Positions 34,491 to 45,742 of a DNA stretch of 64,000 nt are shown here, piece after piece (position 1 is the first letter of the stretch; every line of letters starts with the position of its first letter). Position numbers and translations under genes: made by a program. Source of the stretch: Polyangium sp. 6x1 (GTDB lineage Bacteria; Myxococcota_A; Polyangia; Polyangiales; Polyangiaceae). The notes below the pieces were generated by a model. It had not been told where the DNA came from, searched no databases, and worked only from the letters and a program-made list of their open reading frames with translations. The stretch is taken from positions 112,499 through 176,498 of the forward strand of contig NZ_JARZHH010000018.1 in the NCBI RefSeq assembly GCF_029946515.1, in the 5' to 3' direction.

Positions 34491-35444
34491 TCAGGTCGCA
34501 TCGGGCGGGGCCCCGGCGCCGTGGGACTCGCGCAGCAGGCGAGACAGGCTGAGGTCGAAGCGGCTGAGCACGCCGCCGAGCAGGCTTTCGAGGTCGTCCG
34601 GGCGCAGGCGCAGGCGGCTCGCGAGCGCCTGCCGAGTCCGCGTGGCCAAAAGGTCGCGCGCGGCGCCGAGCCAGCGGGCCACGGTCGCGCGATGGGCGCC
34701 GTACATCGGCGCGATGTCGTCGATCGAGAGGCCATCGAGCAAGCTGAGGCGCAAAAGCGCGCGGTCGCGCGAGGAAAGCGTCGCGAGCGCCTCGCGAAAC
34801 GCCGCGCGAAAGTGCTGCTGCTGGTCCAGCCGGCAGAGCCCCGCCTCCACGTCGGCGGCCTCGGGCAGCGCGGCCAGCGCGTCGTCGTCGTCCTCGACAG
34901 GCTTCGCGGCGGCCTCGTCGTTCGCGAGGAGGTGGACCGCGACGGTGCGCACGAACCCTCCGACGGGCCCGCGGCCGGCGTACAGCGCGAGCTTGGGGGG
35001 GCCGTGAAGCTCCGTGAGCAGGCGCGTGCGCGTCCGTTGCAGCATCTCGTCGACGCGCGCTTCGTCGGCGCGCGTCGACAGGGCGCGCCGCGCCGACGGC
35101 AAGACCTCCCGCTCGAACGCGTCGAGTGCCGCGGGCACGCCTTGCAAGCATGCGGCGGCGAGGTACAGGCCGCCCGCGTCGACGGCGTCGAGCTGCGCGG
35201 CGAGGGGCTCGTCCTCGCGGAGCCGGCGGGCCAGGTGACCGAGCCACAGCTCGTCCTCGATCGGGACCGTGGGCCACGCCTCGCGGCCGCGCGCCGCTGC
35301 CCGCGCGAGCGCGGCTTCGGCCCGCGCGTCGAGCGCACCACGCAGCGGCTCGGGCAGGCCCGCCTCGAAGGCTTCTCGTGCTATCCGCTCTTTCCCGATC
35401 ACGGCGCCATTGTTGCACACCTCCTCCCCGTGACCACCGGGCAT
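34491..35444 (-). CDS. Sigma-70 family (ECF-like) sigma factor
   Basis: The 317-residue protein is longer than usual ECF factors (about 200) because of a helical N-terminal extension of roughly 100 residues. Region 2 appears as RTRTRLLTELHG ... GRGPVGGFVRTVAVHLLAN (about 138-172). Region 4 has a clear helix-turn-helix: LSSRDRALLRLSLLDGLSIDD, IAPMYGAHRATVARWLGAAR (about 222-262). The start is uncertain: GTG codons at residues 9 and 15 are alternatives. It lies 13 bases after the macro-domain gene and upstream of the zinc-motif kinase, which could act as its anti-sigma. Confidence 0.82.
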   Translation of the reverse strand: MPGGHGEEVCNNGAVIGKERIAREAFEAGLPEPLRGALDARAEAALARAAARGREAWPTVPIEDELWLGHLARRLREDEPLAAQLDAVDAGGLYLAAACLQGVPAALDAFEREVLPSARRALSTRADEARVDEMLQRTRTRLLTELHGPPKLALYAGRGPVGGFVRTVAVHLLANDEAAAKPVEDDDDALAALPEAADVEAGLCRLDQQQHFRAAFREALATLSSRDRALLRLSLLDGLSIDDIAPMYGAHRATVARWLGAARDLLATRTRQALASRLRLRPDDLESLLGGVLSRFDLSLSRLLRESHGAGAPPDAT

Positions 35445-35457
35445 GGCGCCGCGCGGA

Positions 35458-36024
35458 TCAGGGGGCCCCGCCGAAGACCTCGTCGGCGGCGCGCTCGAAT
35501 GCCGAAAGCGCGTTCACGCCGAACAGCACCATCCGCACGAGGGCCGGCGCGCCGTGGGCGCAGAGGTCGTCCCGCACCGCCGTGAGCGACACGCGCGCGG
35601 CCTCGTCGAGCGGATAACCGTAAATGCCCGTGCTGATCGCGGGGAATGCGATGGACGAGAGGCCGTGCGCGCGGCACAGGCGGAGCGCCTCGGTGTAACA
35701 GCTCGCGAGGAGCCTCGCCGCGGCCGCTCCCTCGCGCGCGTACGCCGGCCCGACGCAGTGAATCACGTGCCTGGCGCGCAGGCGGAACCCGGGCGTGAGG
35801 ACGGCCCCGCCGGTCCGCAAGAGCCCTCCGGGGAGGGATTTTTTCTCCTCGCGGCATGCGGAGAGCAGGTCGGGGCCCGCGGCCCGGTGAATGGCGCCGT
35901 CCACGCCGCCGCCGCCGAGCAATCCGGCATTCGCGGCATTGGCAATGGCGTCGACGTCCTCGGTCGTGATGTCACCTTCCACCAGGGAGACTCTGCAGGG
36001 CCCCACGGCCAGCTCACGCGGCAT
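35458..36024 (-). CDS. Macro-domain protein (ADP-ribose deacylase/hydrolase type)
   Basis: The 188-residue protein is a single macro domain like E. coli YmdB. It shows VEGDITTEDVDAIANAANAG, GGGGVDGAIHRAAG, the second ADP-ribose loop VIHCVGPAY, and the phosphate loop AFPAISTGIYGYPLD. Such proteins remove O-acetyl or ADP-ribosyl groups in the cytoplasm. A GAGGAG lies 7 bases before the ATG. A promoter, TAGGCA (36078-36073) and TATCGT (36055-36050) with 17-base spacing, would drive this gene and the sigma factor, lipoprotein and kinase genes downstream. Confidence 0.92.
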   Translation of the reverse strand: MPRELAVGPCRVSLVEGDITTEDVDAIANAANAGLLGGGGVDGAIHRAAGPDLLSACREEKKSLPGGLLRTGGAVLTPGFRLRARHVIHCVGPAYAREGAAAARLLASCYTEALRLCRAHGLSSIAFPAISTGIYGYPLDEAARVSLTAVRDDLCAHGAPALVRMVLFGVNALSAFERAADEVFGGAP

Positions 36025-36049
36025 ACGTCGCTCCTCGTTCGAGGCGCGT

Positions 36050-36078
36050 ACGATACGGCAAGCGCGCCGCTTTGCCTA
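36050..36078 (-). promoter_or_regulatory. Putative promoter of the macro-sigma-lipoprotein-kinase operon
   Basis: On the minus strand, TAGGCA (36078-36073) and TATCGT (36055-36050) are 17 bases apart. The leader to the ATG at 36024 would be about 20 bases and contain the GAGGAG ribosome site. Confidence 0.4.
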
Positions 36079-36228
36079 TGCGGGAGCCGCCCGCGCGCCG
36101 CACCTGGAGCCGGGGGTTTCCGTGTGTGCAGGCTCTCCCCTGATCCACGGGGTCGGGGGCTCGGAGACAGGCGGAAGGGGGCCGCTCGTTCGGCCGCTGC
36201 CGACATCTCCTGTGCTAGGGTGCGCGCG

Positions 36229-38136
36229 ATGTCGAGCGCCCCGTCTGCCCTGACCCAGAAACCCACGCGTTTCCTCGACGCCGTTCGTCGCGGCGTGCTC
36301 GTCGTCGATGGGGGCATGGGGACCCAGATCTACGAGCGTGGCGTTCTCTTCAACGTCAACTACGAAGAGCTCGTCATCTCGCGCCCGGAGCTCGTCCTTC
36401 GCATCCACGAAGACTACGTGCGCGCCGGCGCCCAGGTGGTCGAGACGAACACGTTCGGCGCCAACCGCGTCCGGCTCGCCCGTCACGGCTACGCCGACCG
36501 TGTCCGCGAGTTCAACGTCGCCGCCGCGCAGCTCGCCCGCAAGGCCGTGGGCGACCGCGGCTTCGTCGCCGGCGCGATCGGCCCGAGCGGCCTCGTGCTC
36601 GCCGCCTTCGGCGATGACGACCGCAGCCGCGTGCGTGATTCCTTTCGCGAGCAAGCCGAAGCCCTCGCCGAGGGCGGCGCCGACCTCCTCCTCGTCGAGA
36701 CGATGCGCCAGCCCGAGGAGCTGCTGCTCGCCATCGAGGGCGTCCGCAGGGCCGTCGGCGACGCCTTGCCCATCGTCGCGGGGGTCTCCGTCGACGCCGA
36801 CCTCACCCTCTCGGACGGCACGCCCGTCGCCGACGTCGGCGCGCGCTTGCGGGACCTCGGCTGCAATGTCATCGGCGTGAATTGCTCCGACGGCCCGCAG
36901 GTCGTCCTCGCCGCGATCGAAAAACTCTTGCCGCTCGGCGTCCCGCTCGCCGCCATTCCGAATGCCGGCCTTCCTCGCCGCGTCGACGACCGCTTCATTT
37001 ACGTCTCCACGCCCGAATACTTCGGCGTCTTCGCCCGCAGGCTCTGCAAGCTCGGCGTCCGGCTCATCGGCGGCTGCTGCGGCACGACGCCCGAGCACAT
37101 TCGCCGCATGGCCGCGGCCGCGCGCATGGAGGCGAGCGCCGCCGCAGGCGCGTGCGAGGAGCCGGGGCCACTATGGGTCGGGGTCTCCGATAGCAGCGTT
37201 CCCCCCGAGCCGCCCGTGATCGTGAGCGGCCAGAGGCCCGTCGCCACGGCGGAAAAGAGCAAGCTCGCGAGCAAGATCGGCAAGAAGTTCGTCGTCTCCG
37301 TCGAGGTGAATCCGCCCATCGGCGTCGACCCGACCTCCGCCATCCAGGCCGCGAAGATGCTCGTCACGGGCGGCGTCGACATCATCAACATCGCGGACGG
37401 CGCGCGCGCGCAGGCCCGCATGTCGAACCTCGCGCTCGCCGTGCTCATGCAGGAAGAGCTCGGCGTCGAGACGCTTTTGCACGTCTGCGGCCGTGATCGG
37501 AACCTGCTCGGGCAGGTCGCGCACCTGCTCGGCGCCCACGCGCTCGGCATTCGCAACCTCGTCGTCGTCACGGGCGACCCGCCCAAGATGGGCGATTTCC
37601 CCGACGCCACGGCGGTCTACGACCTCGACTCGATCGGCATCCTCCGCCTCGCCTCGCGCCTCAATGCCGGCATCGACCCCGGCGGCAAACAGCTCGGCGG
37701 CGTGACCTCGTTCTTCTGCGCGACGGGCGTCGAGCCTGCCGCTTTGAATTACGAGCGCGAAATGGAGCGCCTCAAGCTGAAGAAACGCGCGGGCGCCGAA
37801 TTGATCATGACGCAGCCGGTGTACGACCCGGCCGTGCTCGATCGCTTCTTGAAAGACGCCGAGCCCCTCGAGCTGCCCGTCCTCGTCGGCATCCTGCCGC
37901 TCGCGAGCCACAAGAACGCCGAATTCCTCCACAACGAGGTGCCCGGCATGCAGATCCCGAAGGACGTGCGCGACCGCATGCAACGCGCCGGCAGCGGCCC
38001 CGCCGCGCGCAAGGAGGGCGTCGCGATTGCCCGGGAAATGCTCGCGGCGGTGCGGAATCGCGTCGCGGGGGCGTACATCATGCCACCGCTCGGGCGGTAC
38101 GAGCTCGCGCTCGAGGTGATGGACGGGATCGTCTGA
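36229..38136 (+). CDS. Bifunctional homocysteine S-methyltransferase / methylenetetrahydrofolate reductase
   Basis: The 635-residue protein combines two steps of methionine synthesis. Residues about 15-310 are a homocysteine methyltransferase with zinc ligands Cys219 (GVNCSDGP) and Cys283/284 (GGCCGTTPEHI). Residues about 343-635 are a MetF-type reductase (FVVSVEVNPPIGVDPT, TGDPPKMGDFPDATAVYDLD, TQPVYDPAVLDRFL). The layout matches YitJ-type proteins rather than full-length MetH, as no cobalamin domain is present. The methyl donor is therefore not fixed by sequence. TAGGGT ends 7 bases before the ATG. No SAM, SAH or cobalamin riboswitch was recognised in the 204-base gap upstream. Confidence 0.94.
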   Translation: MSSAPSALTQKPTRFLDAVRRGVLVVDGGMGTQIYERGVLFNVNYEELVISRPELVLRIHEDYVRAGAQVVETNTFGANRVRLARHGYADRVREFNVAAAQLARKAVGDRGFVAGAIGPSGLVLAAFGDDDRSRVRDSFREQAEALAEGGADLLLVETMRQPEELLLAIEGVRRAVGDALPIVAGVSVDADLTLSDGTPVADVGARLRDLGCNVIGVNCSDGPQVVLAAIEKLLPLGVPLAAIPNAGLPRRVDDRFIYVSTPEYFGVFARRLCKLGVRLIGGCCGTTPEHIRRMAAAARMEASAAAGACEEPGPLWVGVSDSSVPPEPPVIVSGQRPVATAEKSKLASKIGKKFVVSVEVNPPIGVDPTSAIQAAKMLVTGGVDIINIADGARAQARMSNLALAVLMQEELGVETLLHVCGRDRNLLGQVAHLLGAHALGIRNLVVVTGDPPKMGDFPDATAVYDLDSIGILRLASRLNAGIDPGGKQLGGVTSFFCATGVEPAALNYEREMERLKLKKRAGAELIMTQPVYDPAVLDRFLKDAEPLELPVLVGILPLASHKNAEFLHNEVPGMQIPKDVRDRMQRAGSGPAARKEGVAIAREMLAAVRNRVAGAYIMPPLGRYELALEVMDGIV

Positions 38137-38169
38137 CCGGCCTCGCGAGGGTGTAGTACTCTCGGCGGG

Positions 38170-40680
<2,511 letters not shown>

Positions 40681-40689
40681 GGGCGTGAT

Positions 40690-42144
40690 CTATCGGTTCG
40701 GATCGAACGCCTCGAAGACGGAGGCGGCGTAGAAGTCGGTGCTCGGCGGAGTACGCCTCGTCGCGTACAACATCGTGGTCATGTCCTTGGGCTCGAGGTT
40801 GTCCTGCCCCGTCTGGACCCACCACCCGTTCGTCGGCGTGGTGCCCCGGTATTGCAGCGCGAATCCTCGGAGCGTCCCGCTGCCGCCGGAGAACACGAAT
40901 GCATCCGCCGGGGCGACCTCGCCGTTCACCTGCGTCCACGAGGTCTGCTCGACGGCCTTGAAGTACGACGCCTTGTCGTTGACGTCGATGGACGAGGAGG
41001 CGACGTTCCCCGCGACGATCTGGAGATACTGGATTCCCCCGTAGGATTGTTGCAAATTGCTGATGACGTCACTCGGAAAAACCCAGTATTCCATGCCCGG
41101 TTGCATGGGGACCTTTCCGATCGTCGGCGGTTCGTCGCCCATGCTCGAAGCGGCGGTGACGTAGACCTGGGCGAGAACCTCGAACACGCCGCGTCCGCCG
41201 TCGTATACGACCTGGTAGATCTGGTACTGGCCGGCGTCGAGTTGTCCCCCGTCGAGCTGACGCCCAGGCCTTCGGCCGTCCGGCGCCGCGCTCGTCTCCC
41301 CCGGGTGCACCTCGTCGCCGGGGTGCAAGAACGGCAACGCCGCGACGCCCGGAGGCCCCGAGAGCACCGGCTCCTGCTCGAACGAGAGCGCGGCGAGGAG
41401 CGCGCGCGTCCGCGAAAGGAGCTCGCCGTACGACACCGTCGACCGAACCACGCCGTTTTCCCGCCGCACCCGCCATTGCCCCAGGGTCGCCGTCATCGCC
41501 CACGTGAACGCCCCCATCCGCTCGCCGCCGAAATGGCTCGATTGGGATTCTTGATCCCTGGGGCATGCGGAGACGATGCGCTCTTCGACCCCGCGTCTCT
41601 CCGGGACCGGCGACGCCTTCGCCTTCGCCTCGAGCTGCGCGCGCAGGCTTTGCTGGCGATCGAGACCCACCTGGCCGTGGCAGCCGTCGATCAGCGCGGT
41701 GAGGTTCTTCGCCGCCTCTCCACCGCCGAGGGCCCGCCGCAGCTCGGCCACGTCGATCACCCCGTCGAGCGAAGCCGTCACGTCGGAGGGGCAAAGCAAG
41801 AGGTGGCCGCCCGACGCCTCGCCGTGGCCCGAGAACGTCAGCAGCCCGGCCGCGGGGGCCTCGCCCGCGATTTCGGCGAGCAGCCACCGGATCCCCGCGA
41901 GCATCCCTTCACGGTTTGCCTCGCCGAGGCCGAGCGACGCGCCCGCCGGCCCGAAATCCTCCGGCGCGAGCTTCGGCGACGTGAGCACGCGGATCCGGTC
42001 CGGCGAGAACCCCAGGGCGAGGCATTGCCGGACCCAGGTGCGCGCGTCGGAGAGCGCGCCCGCGACGTCGCTCCTCCCGCTCGGATCGGCGGTGCTGTAA
42101 TCGTGAACCCCGATGATCAATGCGTAGTCGTTTGCTTTCGTCAT
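40690..42144 (-). CDS. Caspase-fold (peptidase C14) protein with novel C-terminal domain
   Basis: The 484-residue protein begins with a caspase-like domain (about 1-240): YALIIGVHDY, LLTFSGHGEA with catalytic His107, and LTALIDGCHGQ with Cys155. These are the caspase/metacaspase dyad. Residues about 290-484 form a separate beta-rich domain (YQIYQVVYDGGRGVFEVLAQ, LQYLQIVAGNVASSSIDVND, WWVQTGQDNL) I do not recognise. The start at 42144 gives a clean N-terminus; TATGCT (42205-42200) with TTGTGC 16 bases upstream could be the promoter. It is convergent with the kinase-FGE gene (9-base gap) and divergent from an FHA gene. Confidence 0.87.
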   Translation of the reverse strand: MTKANDYALIIGVHDYSTADPSGRSDVAGALSDARTWVRQCLALGFSPDRIRVLTSPKLAPEDFGPAGASLGLGEANREGMLAGIRWLLAEIAGEAPAAGLLTFSGHGEASGGHLLLCPSDVTASLDGVIDVAELRRALGGGEAAKNLTALIDGCHGQVGLDRQQSLRAQLEAKAKASPVPERRGVEERIVSACPRDQESQSSHFGGERMGAFTWAMTATLGQWRVRRENGVVRSTVSYGELLSRTRALLAALSFEQEPVLSGPPGVAALPFLHPGDEVHPGETSAAPDGRRPGRQLDGGQLDAGQYQIYQVVYDGGRGVFEVLAQVYVTAASSMGDEPPTIGKVPMQPGMEYWVFPSDVISNLQQSYGGIQYLQIVAGNVASSSIDVNDKASYFKAVEQTSWTQVNGEVAPADAFVFSGGSGTLRGFALQYRGTTPTNGWWVQTGQDNLEPKDMTTMLYATRRTPPSTDFYAASVFEAFDPNR

Positions 42145-42261
42145 GATGTGCTTCCCGTCCGAGGGCCCCCGTGTGGCGGCTTCGTTCTCTTCATCGAGCA
42201 GCATACAGGCGCCCGCGTGGTGCACAATGACGCGGATATTACGGACCCCGCCCGGTTGCCC

Positions 42262-42290
42262 TTGAGCTCCCCTGCGTGGAGCGATACCGT
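42262..42290 (+). promoter_or_regulatory. Putative leaderless promoter of the FHA/winged-helix gene
   Basis: TTGAGC (42262-42267) and TACCGT (42285-42290) are 17 bases apart, and 6 bases separate the -10 from the ATG at 42297. This decides against the upstream in-frame GTG at 42276, which would lie inside the promoter. Confidence 0.5.
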
Positions 42291-42296
42291 CGGCGA

Positions 42297-43220
42297 ATGG
42301 CGATCCTCGTCGATACGCGGACCGGGCACGCGTTCACGCTGCCGGCGCGATGCCTGCTCGGTCGATCCTCGGCGTGCACGCTGCGCGTGGACGACCCGCG
42401 CGTCTCGGGCGAGCACGCGCGTATCTCGTGGCAAGGCGACCGCTGGGAGGTCCGTGATCTTGGCAGCCGCAACGGGACGTTCCTGAATGACAAGCGGACC
42501 GAGCCGAGCACCTCCGTGGTGCTCGCGGCGACCGATCGTATCGCGCTCGGGGACGTCGCCGTCGTGTTCTCCCTGCTCGACGCGTCCCCGCCTCTGGCGC
42601 AAGCGAGGCAGCTCGTCACGGGCACGATCCTGCTCGCGCGGGGCGGGCTCCTGCCGCTCCCTTCGGAGGACGACCCGGAGGCGACCGTCATGCAGGACGC
42701 GGATGGGCGCTGGATCGTCGAGGCGGGGGGCGAGGCACGCGTCGTGCTGGATGGCGAGGTGCTTCAGGTCGGGAGCGAGGCCTTCGCGCTGCACCTGCCC
42801 GCGCCCATGGCGCCCACGGTCGACGCGCGGGGCGAGCCGCCCGATATTCGCGGCGTGGGCCTCCGTTTTCGCGTCAGCCGTGACGAGGAGCGCGTCGAGG
42901 TGGTGATCGAGCTCGGCCCGACCACGCGTGTCTTCGCGCCGCGCGCCCACCATTACACGCTGCTCACGCTGGCCCGCGCGCGCTTCCGCGACGAGGAGGA
43001 GGGGAAGCTCCCCGAGCCGTCGCGCGGCTGGATCGCGGTGGACGAGCTTTGCAGGATGCTCGCGATCGACGAGAACAAGCTGAACGTCGAGGTCTTTCGC
43101 ATCCGCCAGGACTTCGGCGCGCTCGACGTGCAGAACACGACGGCCATCGTCGAGCGACGGAAGGGTGTGCGGCAACTGCGCCTCGGCACGGCTTGCGTCA
43201 CGATCGAGCGACCCTCCTGA
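42297..43220 (+). CDS. FHA-domain protein with C-terminal winged-helix-like domain
   Basis: The 307-residue protein opens with an FHA domain (about 1-100) that binds phosphothreonine: LLGRSSACTLRVDDPRVSGEHARI (GR, S..H) and DLGSRNGTFLND (NG). A linker with a second FHA-like but degenerate half follows (about 130-190). Residues about 215-300 (HHYTLLTLARARFRDEEEG, LCRMLAIDENKLNVEVFRIR) look like a winged helix of the response-regulator type. It could link kinase signalling to transcription. The cytoplasmic kinases in this window are candidate partners, but no direct evidence is present. Confidence 0.85.
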   Translation: MAILVDTRTGHAFTLPARCLLGRSSACTLRVDDPRVSGEHARISWQGDRWEVRDLGSRNGTFLNDKRTEPSTSVVLAATDRIALGDVAVVFSLLDASPPLAQARQLVTGTILLARGGLLPLPSEDDPEATVMQDADGRWIVEAGGEARVVLDGEVLQVGSEAFALHLPAPMAPTVDARGEPPDIRGVGLRFRVSRDEERVEVVIELGPTTRVFAPRAHHYTLLTLARARFRDEEEGKLPEPSRGWIAVDELCRMLAIDENKLNVEVFRIRQDFGALDVQNTTAIVERRKGVRQLRLGTACVTIERPS

Positions 43221-43229
43221 GGTGCATCG

Positions 43230-44525
43230 TCAGGGAATGCAGGCCGATGCGCGCAGGCCGCCGATCAGCGTGTAATCGACGGCTTGCACCTGGCTGCCAT
43301 TGAAGGAGAAGGTGACACGGTCGACGTCCTGGAAGTTCACGTTGGGGAAGCTCGTGAACGGGATGTAGACCATTCCGTCGTTGAGGAGCGACACGGTCGC
43401 CGAGCGGGTGGTGGCGCCGCTCTGGACGGTCACCGTCAAGGGCACGGGGCGGTAGGGCACGCTGTCGTTCATGTCGCCCACGATCTCCAGCTCGAAGGCC
43501 TTCGCGCGGCTGAGGTTCGCGTTGAGGTTGCTCTGCGCGCCGTAGACGAGCTGCAGGGTGCCCGACGTCGAGGACGGCGTGGCGTACGAGAGGATGGGCG
43601 TGCCGTTTTGCGCGGTCATGGTCGCGTAGATGAAGTTCGTCTGGGACGAGGTCGACAGCACGGAATCGCGCTGGCCGCCGATCACGCCGAAGAGGCCCGT
43701 CTGCGACGCCGTGTCCGTGGGCTTCAGCGTGCCATTCAGCTTGCCGGCCCACAGGTTCGGCAGGGTGCCGATGCCGGGCCAGGTGCGCATCGGGAAGGGT
43801 GCGCCGAACGTATCGAGCATGATGTCCGCGACCGCGCTCCCGCTCGGCTGAAGGCACGCCGTGGTGCGCAGGCCGCCGATCAGGGTGTAATCGATCGCCG
43901 ACACCTGCGTCCCGTCGAAGTCGAAGCTGATGTAATCGACGTCGGCGAAGTTCACGCCGGGAAAACTCGAGAAGGGGATCTGGTAGACGCCGTCGTTCAC
44001 GACCGTGACCGTGGAGAAGGCCTGGGTCGCGCCGCTCGCGACGGTCACGGTGAGCTTTACGGGGCGGTAGGGGAGCGCGTTGTCCATGTCGCCCTGGATC
44101 TCCAGCTCGAATGCGACCGAACCGTCCGCGACGAGGTTCGCATTGAGGTCCGTTGCCGCGCCATACTCGAGGAGCAGGTGGCCCGAGGAGCCCGTGCCGG
44201 CGGCATAGGAGAGCGCATCGCTGCCGTTGCTCGTCGTGGAGGTGAAGGTGACCGCGTTCGACAGGGTCGACGCCATCAGCGTGGCCTCGCGGGCGCCGCC
44301 GAGGACCCCGGCGATTCCGGATTGCGAGGCCACGTCGTCCGGCTGGGAGCTGCTGCCGAGGGTGCCCACCCAGAGGGACGGGCTGGGGCTCGACGCGCCC
44401 GGCAAGGTTTGCTGCGGGAGGGGTGTGGCGAAGGTATCGATGAAGCGCTCGGCGCGGGCGAGGCCGCTCATCGAGCCGAGGGCGCAGAGGCACGAAAACG
44501 CGAGGAGGGTGGTCTTGGTGTTCAT
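43230..44525 (-). CDS. Exported protein made of two tandem repeats
   Basis: The 431-residue protein has a classical signal peptide (LLAFSCLCALGSMSGLARA) and two copies of a roughly 200-residue domain. Copy 1 (about 25-220) and copy 2 (about 232-431) share FIDTFATPLP/MLDTFGAPFP, LWVGTLG/LWAGKLNG, YRPVKLTVTVASGAT/YRPVPLTVTVQSGAT, FSSFPGVNFADVDYISFDF/FTSFPNVNFQDVDRVTFSF, and AIDYTLIGGLRTTAC/AVDYTLIGGLRASAC. The beta-rich pattern suggests two jelly-roll or concanavalin-like modules for surface binding. AAGGA precedes the ATG. It is convergent with the FHA gene. Confidence 0.75.
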   Translation of the reverse strand: MNTKTTLLAFSCLCALGSMSGLARAERFIDTFATPLPQQTLPGASSPSPSLWVGTLGSSSQPDDVASQSGIAGVLGGAREATLMASTLSNAVTFTSTTSNGSDALSYAAGTGSSGHLLLEYGAATDLNANLVADGSVAFELEIQGDMDNALPYRPVKLTVTVASGATQAFSTVTVVNDGVYQIPFSSFPGVNFADVDYISFDFDGTQVSAIDYTLIGGLRTTACLQPSGSAVADIMLDTFGAPFPMRTWPGIGTLPNLWAGKLNGTLKPTDTASQTGLFGVIGGQRDSVLSTSSQTNFIYATMTAQNGTPILSYATPSSTSGTLQLVYGAQSNLNANLSRAKAFELEIVGDMNDSVPYRPVPLTVTVQSGATTRSATVSLLNDGMVYIPFTSFPNVNFQDVDRVTFSFNGSQVQAVDYTLIGGLRASACIP

Positions 44526-44638
44526 GGCGTCGTCCTTTTTGGTGCGGGGGTTCGATGACCTGCACCGATGGTTTATGCGGACGACGCGACGATCACCATG
44601 ACGCGGTTCTTACAGCGGCGGGGAGCAAGCGCAGGCGC

Positions 44639-45742
44639 TCATGGAGTCGTGCTGTTGAGCGATGCCCCTGCCACGTCGGGATCACATAACAATCCCGGCA
44701 TCGCGTCGATGGCGCGCTCCGCATTCTCGAAGGTCAGAAACCAGGTCTCCGAGCTGCCGAGGTGCTCGAAGCTCTTGGCGCCATGCTTGCGCCCGAGCGC
44801 GGCCCCGTCTGCGTCGCGCCACACGTCGAGACTCACGACCTCGCGCGGCAGGCCCTTCGGTGCGCGCGGAAAGCCGTTGCGGTAGCGAACCGCCGCCGCA
44901 TCCCACTGGGCGAGGAGGTCGCGATTGTCGAGCAAGCGCGCCTTTTGCAAGATCAGATCCCGCGAACAGGGCCCGGTCGGCAACGTCGCGGGCTCGGGTC
45001 GGTTCGCGCAAGGGGACTCGACCTTGCAAAAGGGCACGCCGCGCCTGCGCATCTCCGCGTTCGATTCGGCGAACAGTTTGTCCCAGTCGGGATCCGGCTT
45101 CGGGGGGTGGAAGCACCAGCCCTCGATCACGAATTCGAGGTACGGGGACGCGTAGTCCGCGCCTTCCTCGGGCGTCGCATCGGAGACGCCCTGCGCGGCA
45201 TACCACTCGTACGTGTTGATCCGGCGCCCGGTGAAGTAGCCGGTCAGCGTGAAGCTCCCGCCATGAACTCTCGGCGGCAGGCCGCTGCTGCCGGGCAAGC
45301 CACGAACGGTATGCGGGAGAATCGCGTGGTGCGCGAAGCCCATCTGCTCGTAACAGGGGCAGCCCATGCCATGAAGCGAGAACGCCTGAATCGTGATCCG
45401 TTGCGGCTCGTTTTTCTCCATCGCCGCCTGCGAGCTTTGGACGAGGTCGTCGACGTCCACCTCCGAGACACACGTCGCGGCTTCGGGGCGGGCGGGCCGA
45501 ACGGGTTGCTTCAGGGCGGGGTCGAGCCACGCGGGCGTCGGGCGCACCGTGGGCGCGGGGGGTTCGAGCGGCGGCGCGGCGCTGGAGGGGGAGGGGGGCG
45601 CCGGTGCAGTCGCCACGGGAGCGGATGCAGACGCAGCCGCCTCGGGGTTCGTGGTCCGATCGCCGCACGAGCAGCCAAACGCCATCACGAGGGCGCTGAT
45701 CACAAGGCTCGCCGTGGACAGGAGTGAAAGCCGGCGCGTCAT
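44639..45742 (-). CDS. Lipoprotein with Pro-rich tether, function unknown
   Basis: The 367-residue protein has a lipoprotein signal (LVISALVMAFGCSCG), about 60 residues of Ala/Pro/Ser spacer, then a globular domain (about 95-367). That domain has paired cysteines (HGMGCPCYEQMGFAHHAILPH), EFVIEGWCFHPPKPDPDWDKL and a central SFTLTGYFTGRRINTYEWY. His and Cys density hints at metal binding, but I recognise no family. The frame stays open upstream, but the signal peptide fixes the start at 45742; TATCCG lies 5 bases before it. Confidence 0.62.
   Translation of the reverse strand: MTRRLSLLSTASLVISALVMAFGCSCGDRTTNPEAAASASAPVATAPAPPSPSSAAPPLEPPAPTVRPTPAWLDPALKQPVRPARPEAATCVSEVDVDDLVQSSQAAMEKNEPQRITIQAFSLHGMGCPCYEQMGFAHHAILPHTVRGLPGSSGLPPRVHGGSFTLTGYFTGRRINTYEWYAAQGVSDATPEEGADYASPYLEFVIEGWCFHPPKPDPDWDKLFAESNAEMRRRGVPFCKVESPCANRPEPATLPTGPCSRDLILQKARLLDNRDLLAQWDAAAVRYRNGFPRAPKGLPREVVSLDVWRDADGAALGRKHGAKSFEHLGSSETWFLTFENAERAIDAMPGLLCDPDVAGASLNSTTP

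Noticed and set aside
36025..36228. A possible SAM, SAH or cobalamin riboswitch before the methionine-synthesis gene
   Set aside because: I looked for their conserved cores and found none, and a -10-like TAGGGT lies 7 bases before the ATG, leaving no room for a leader.
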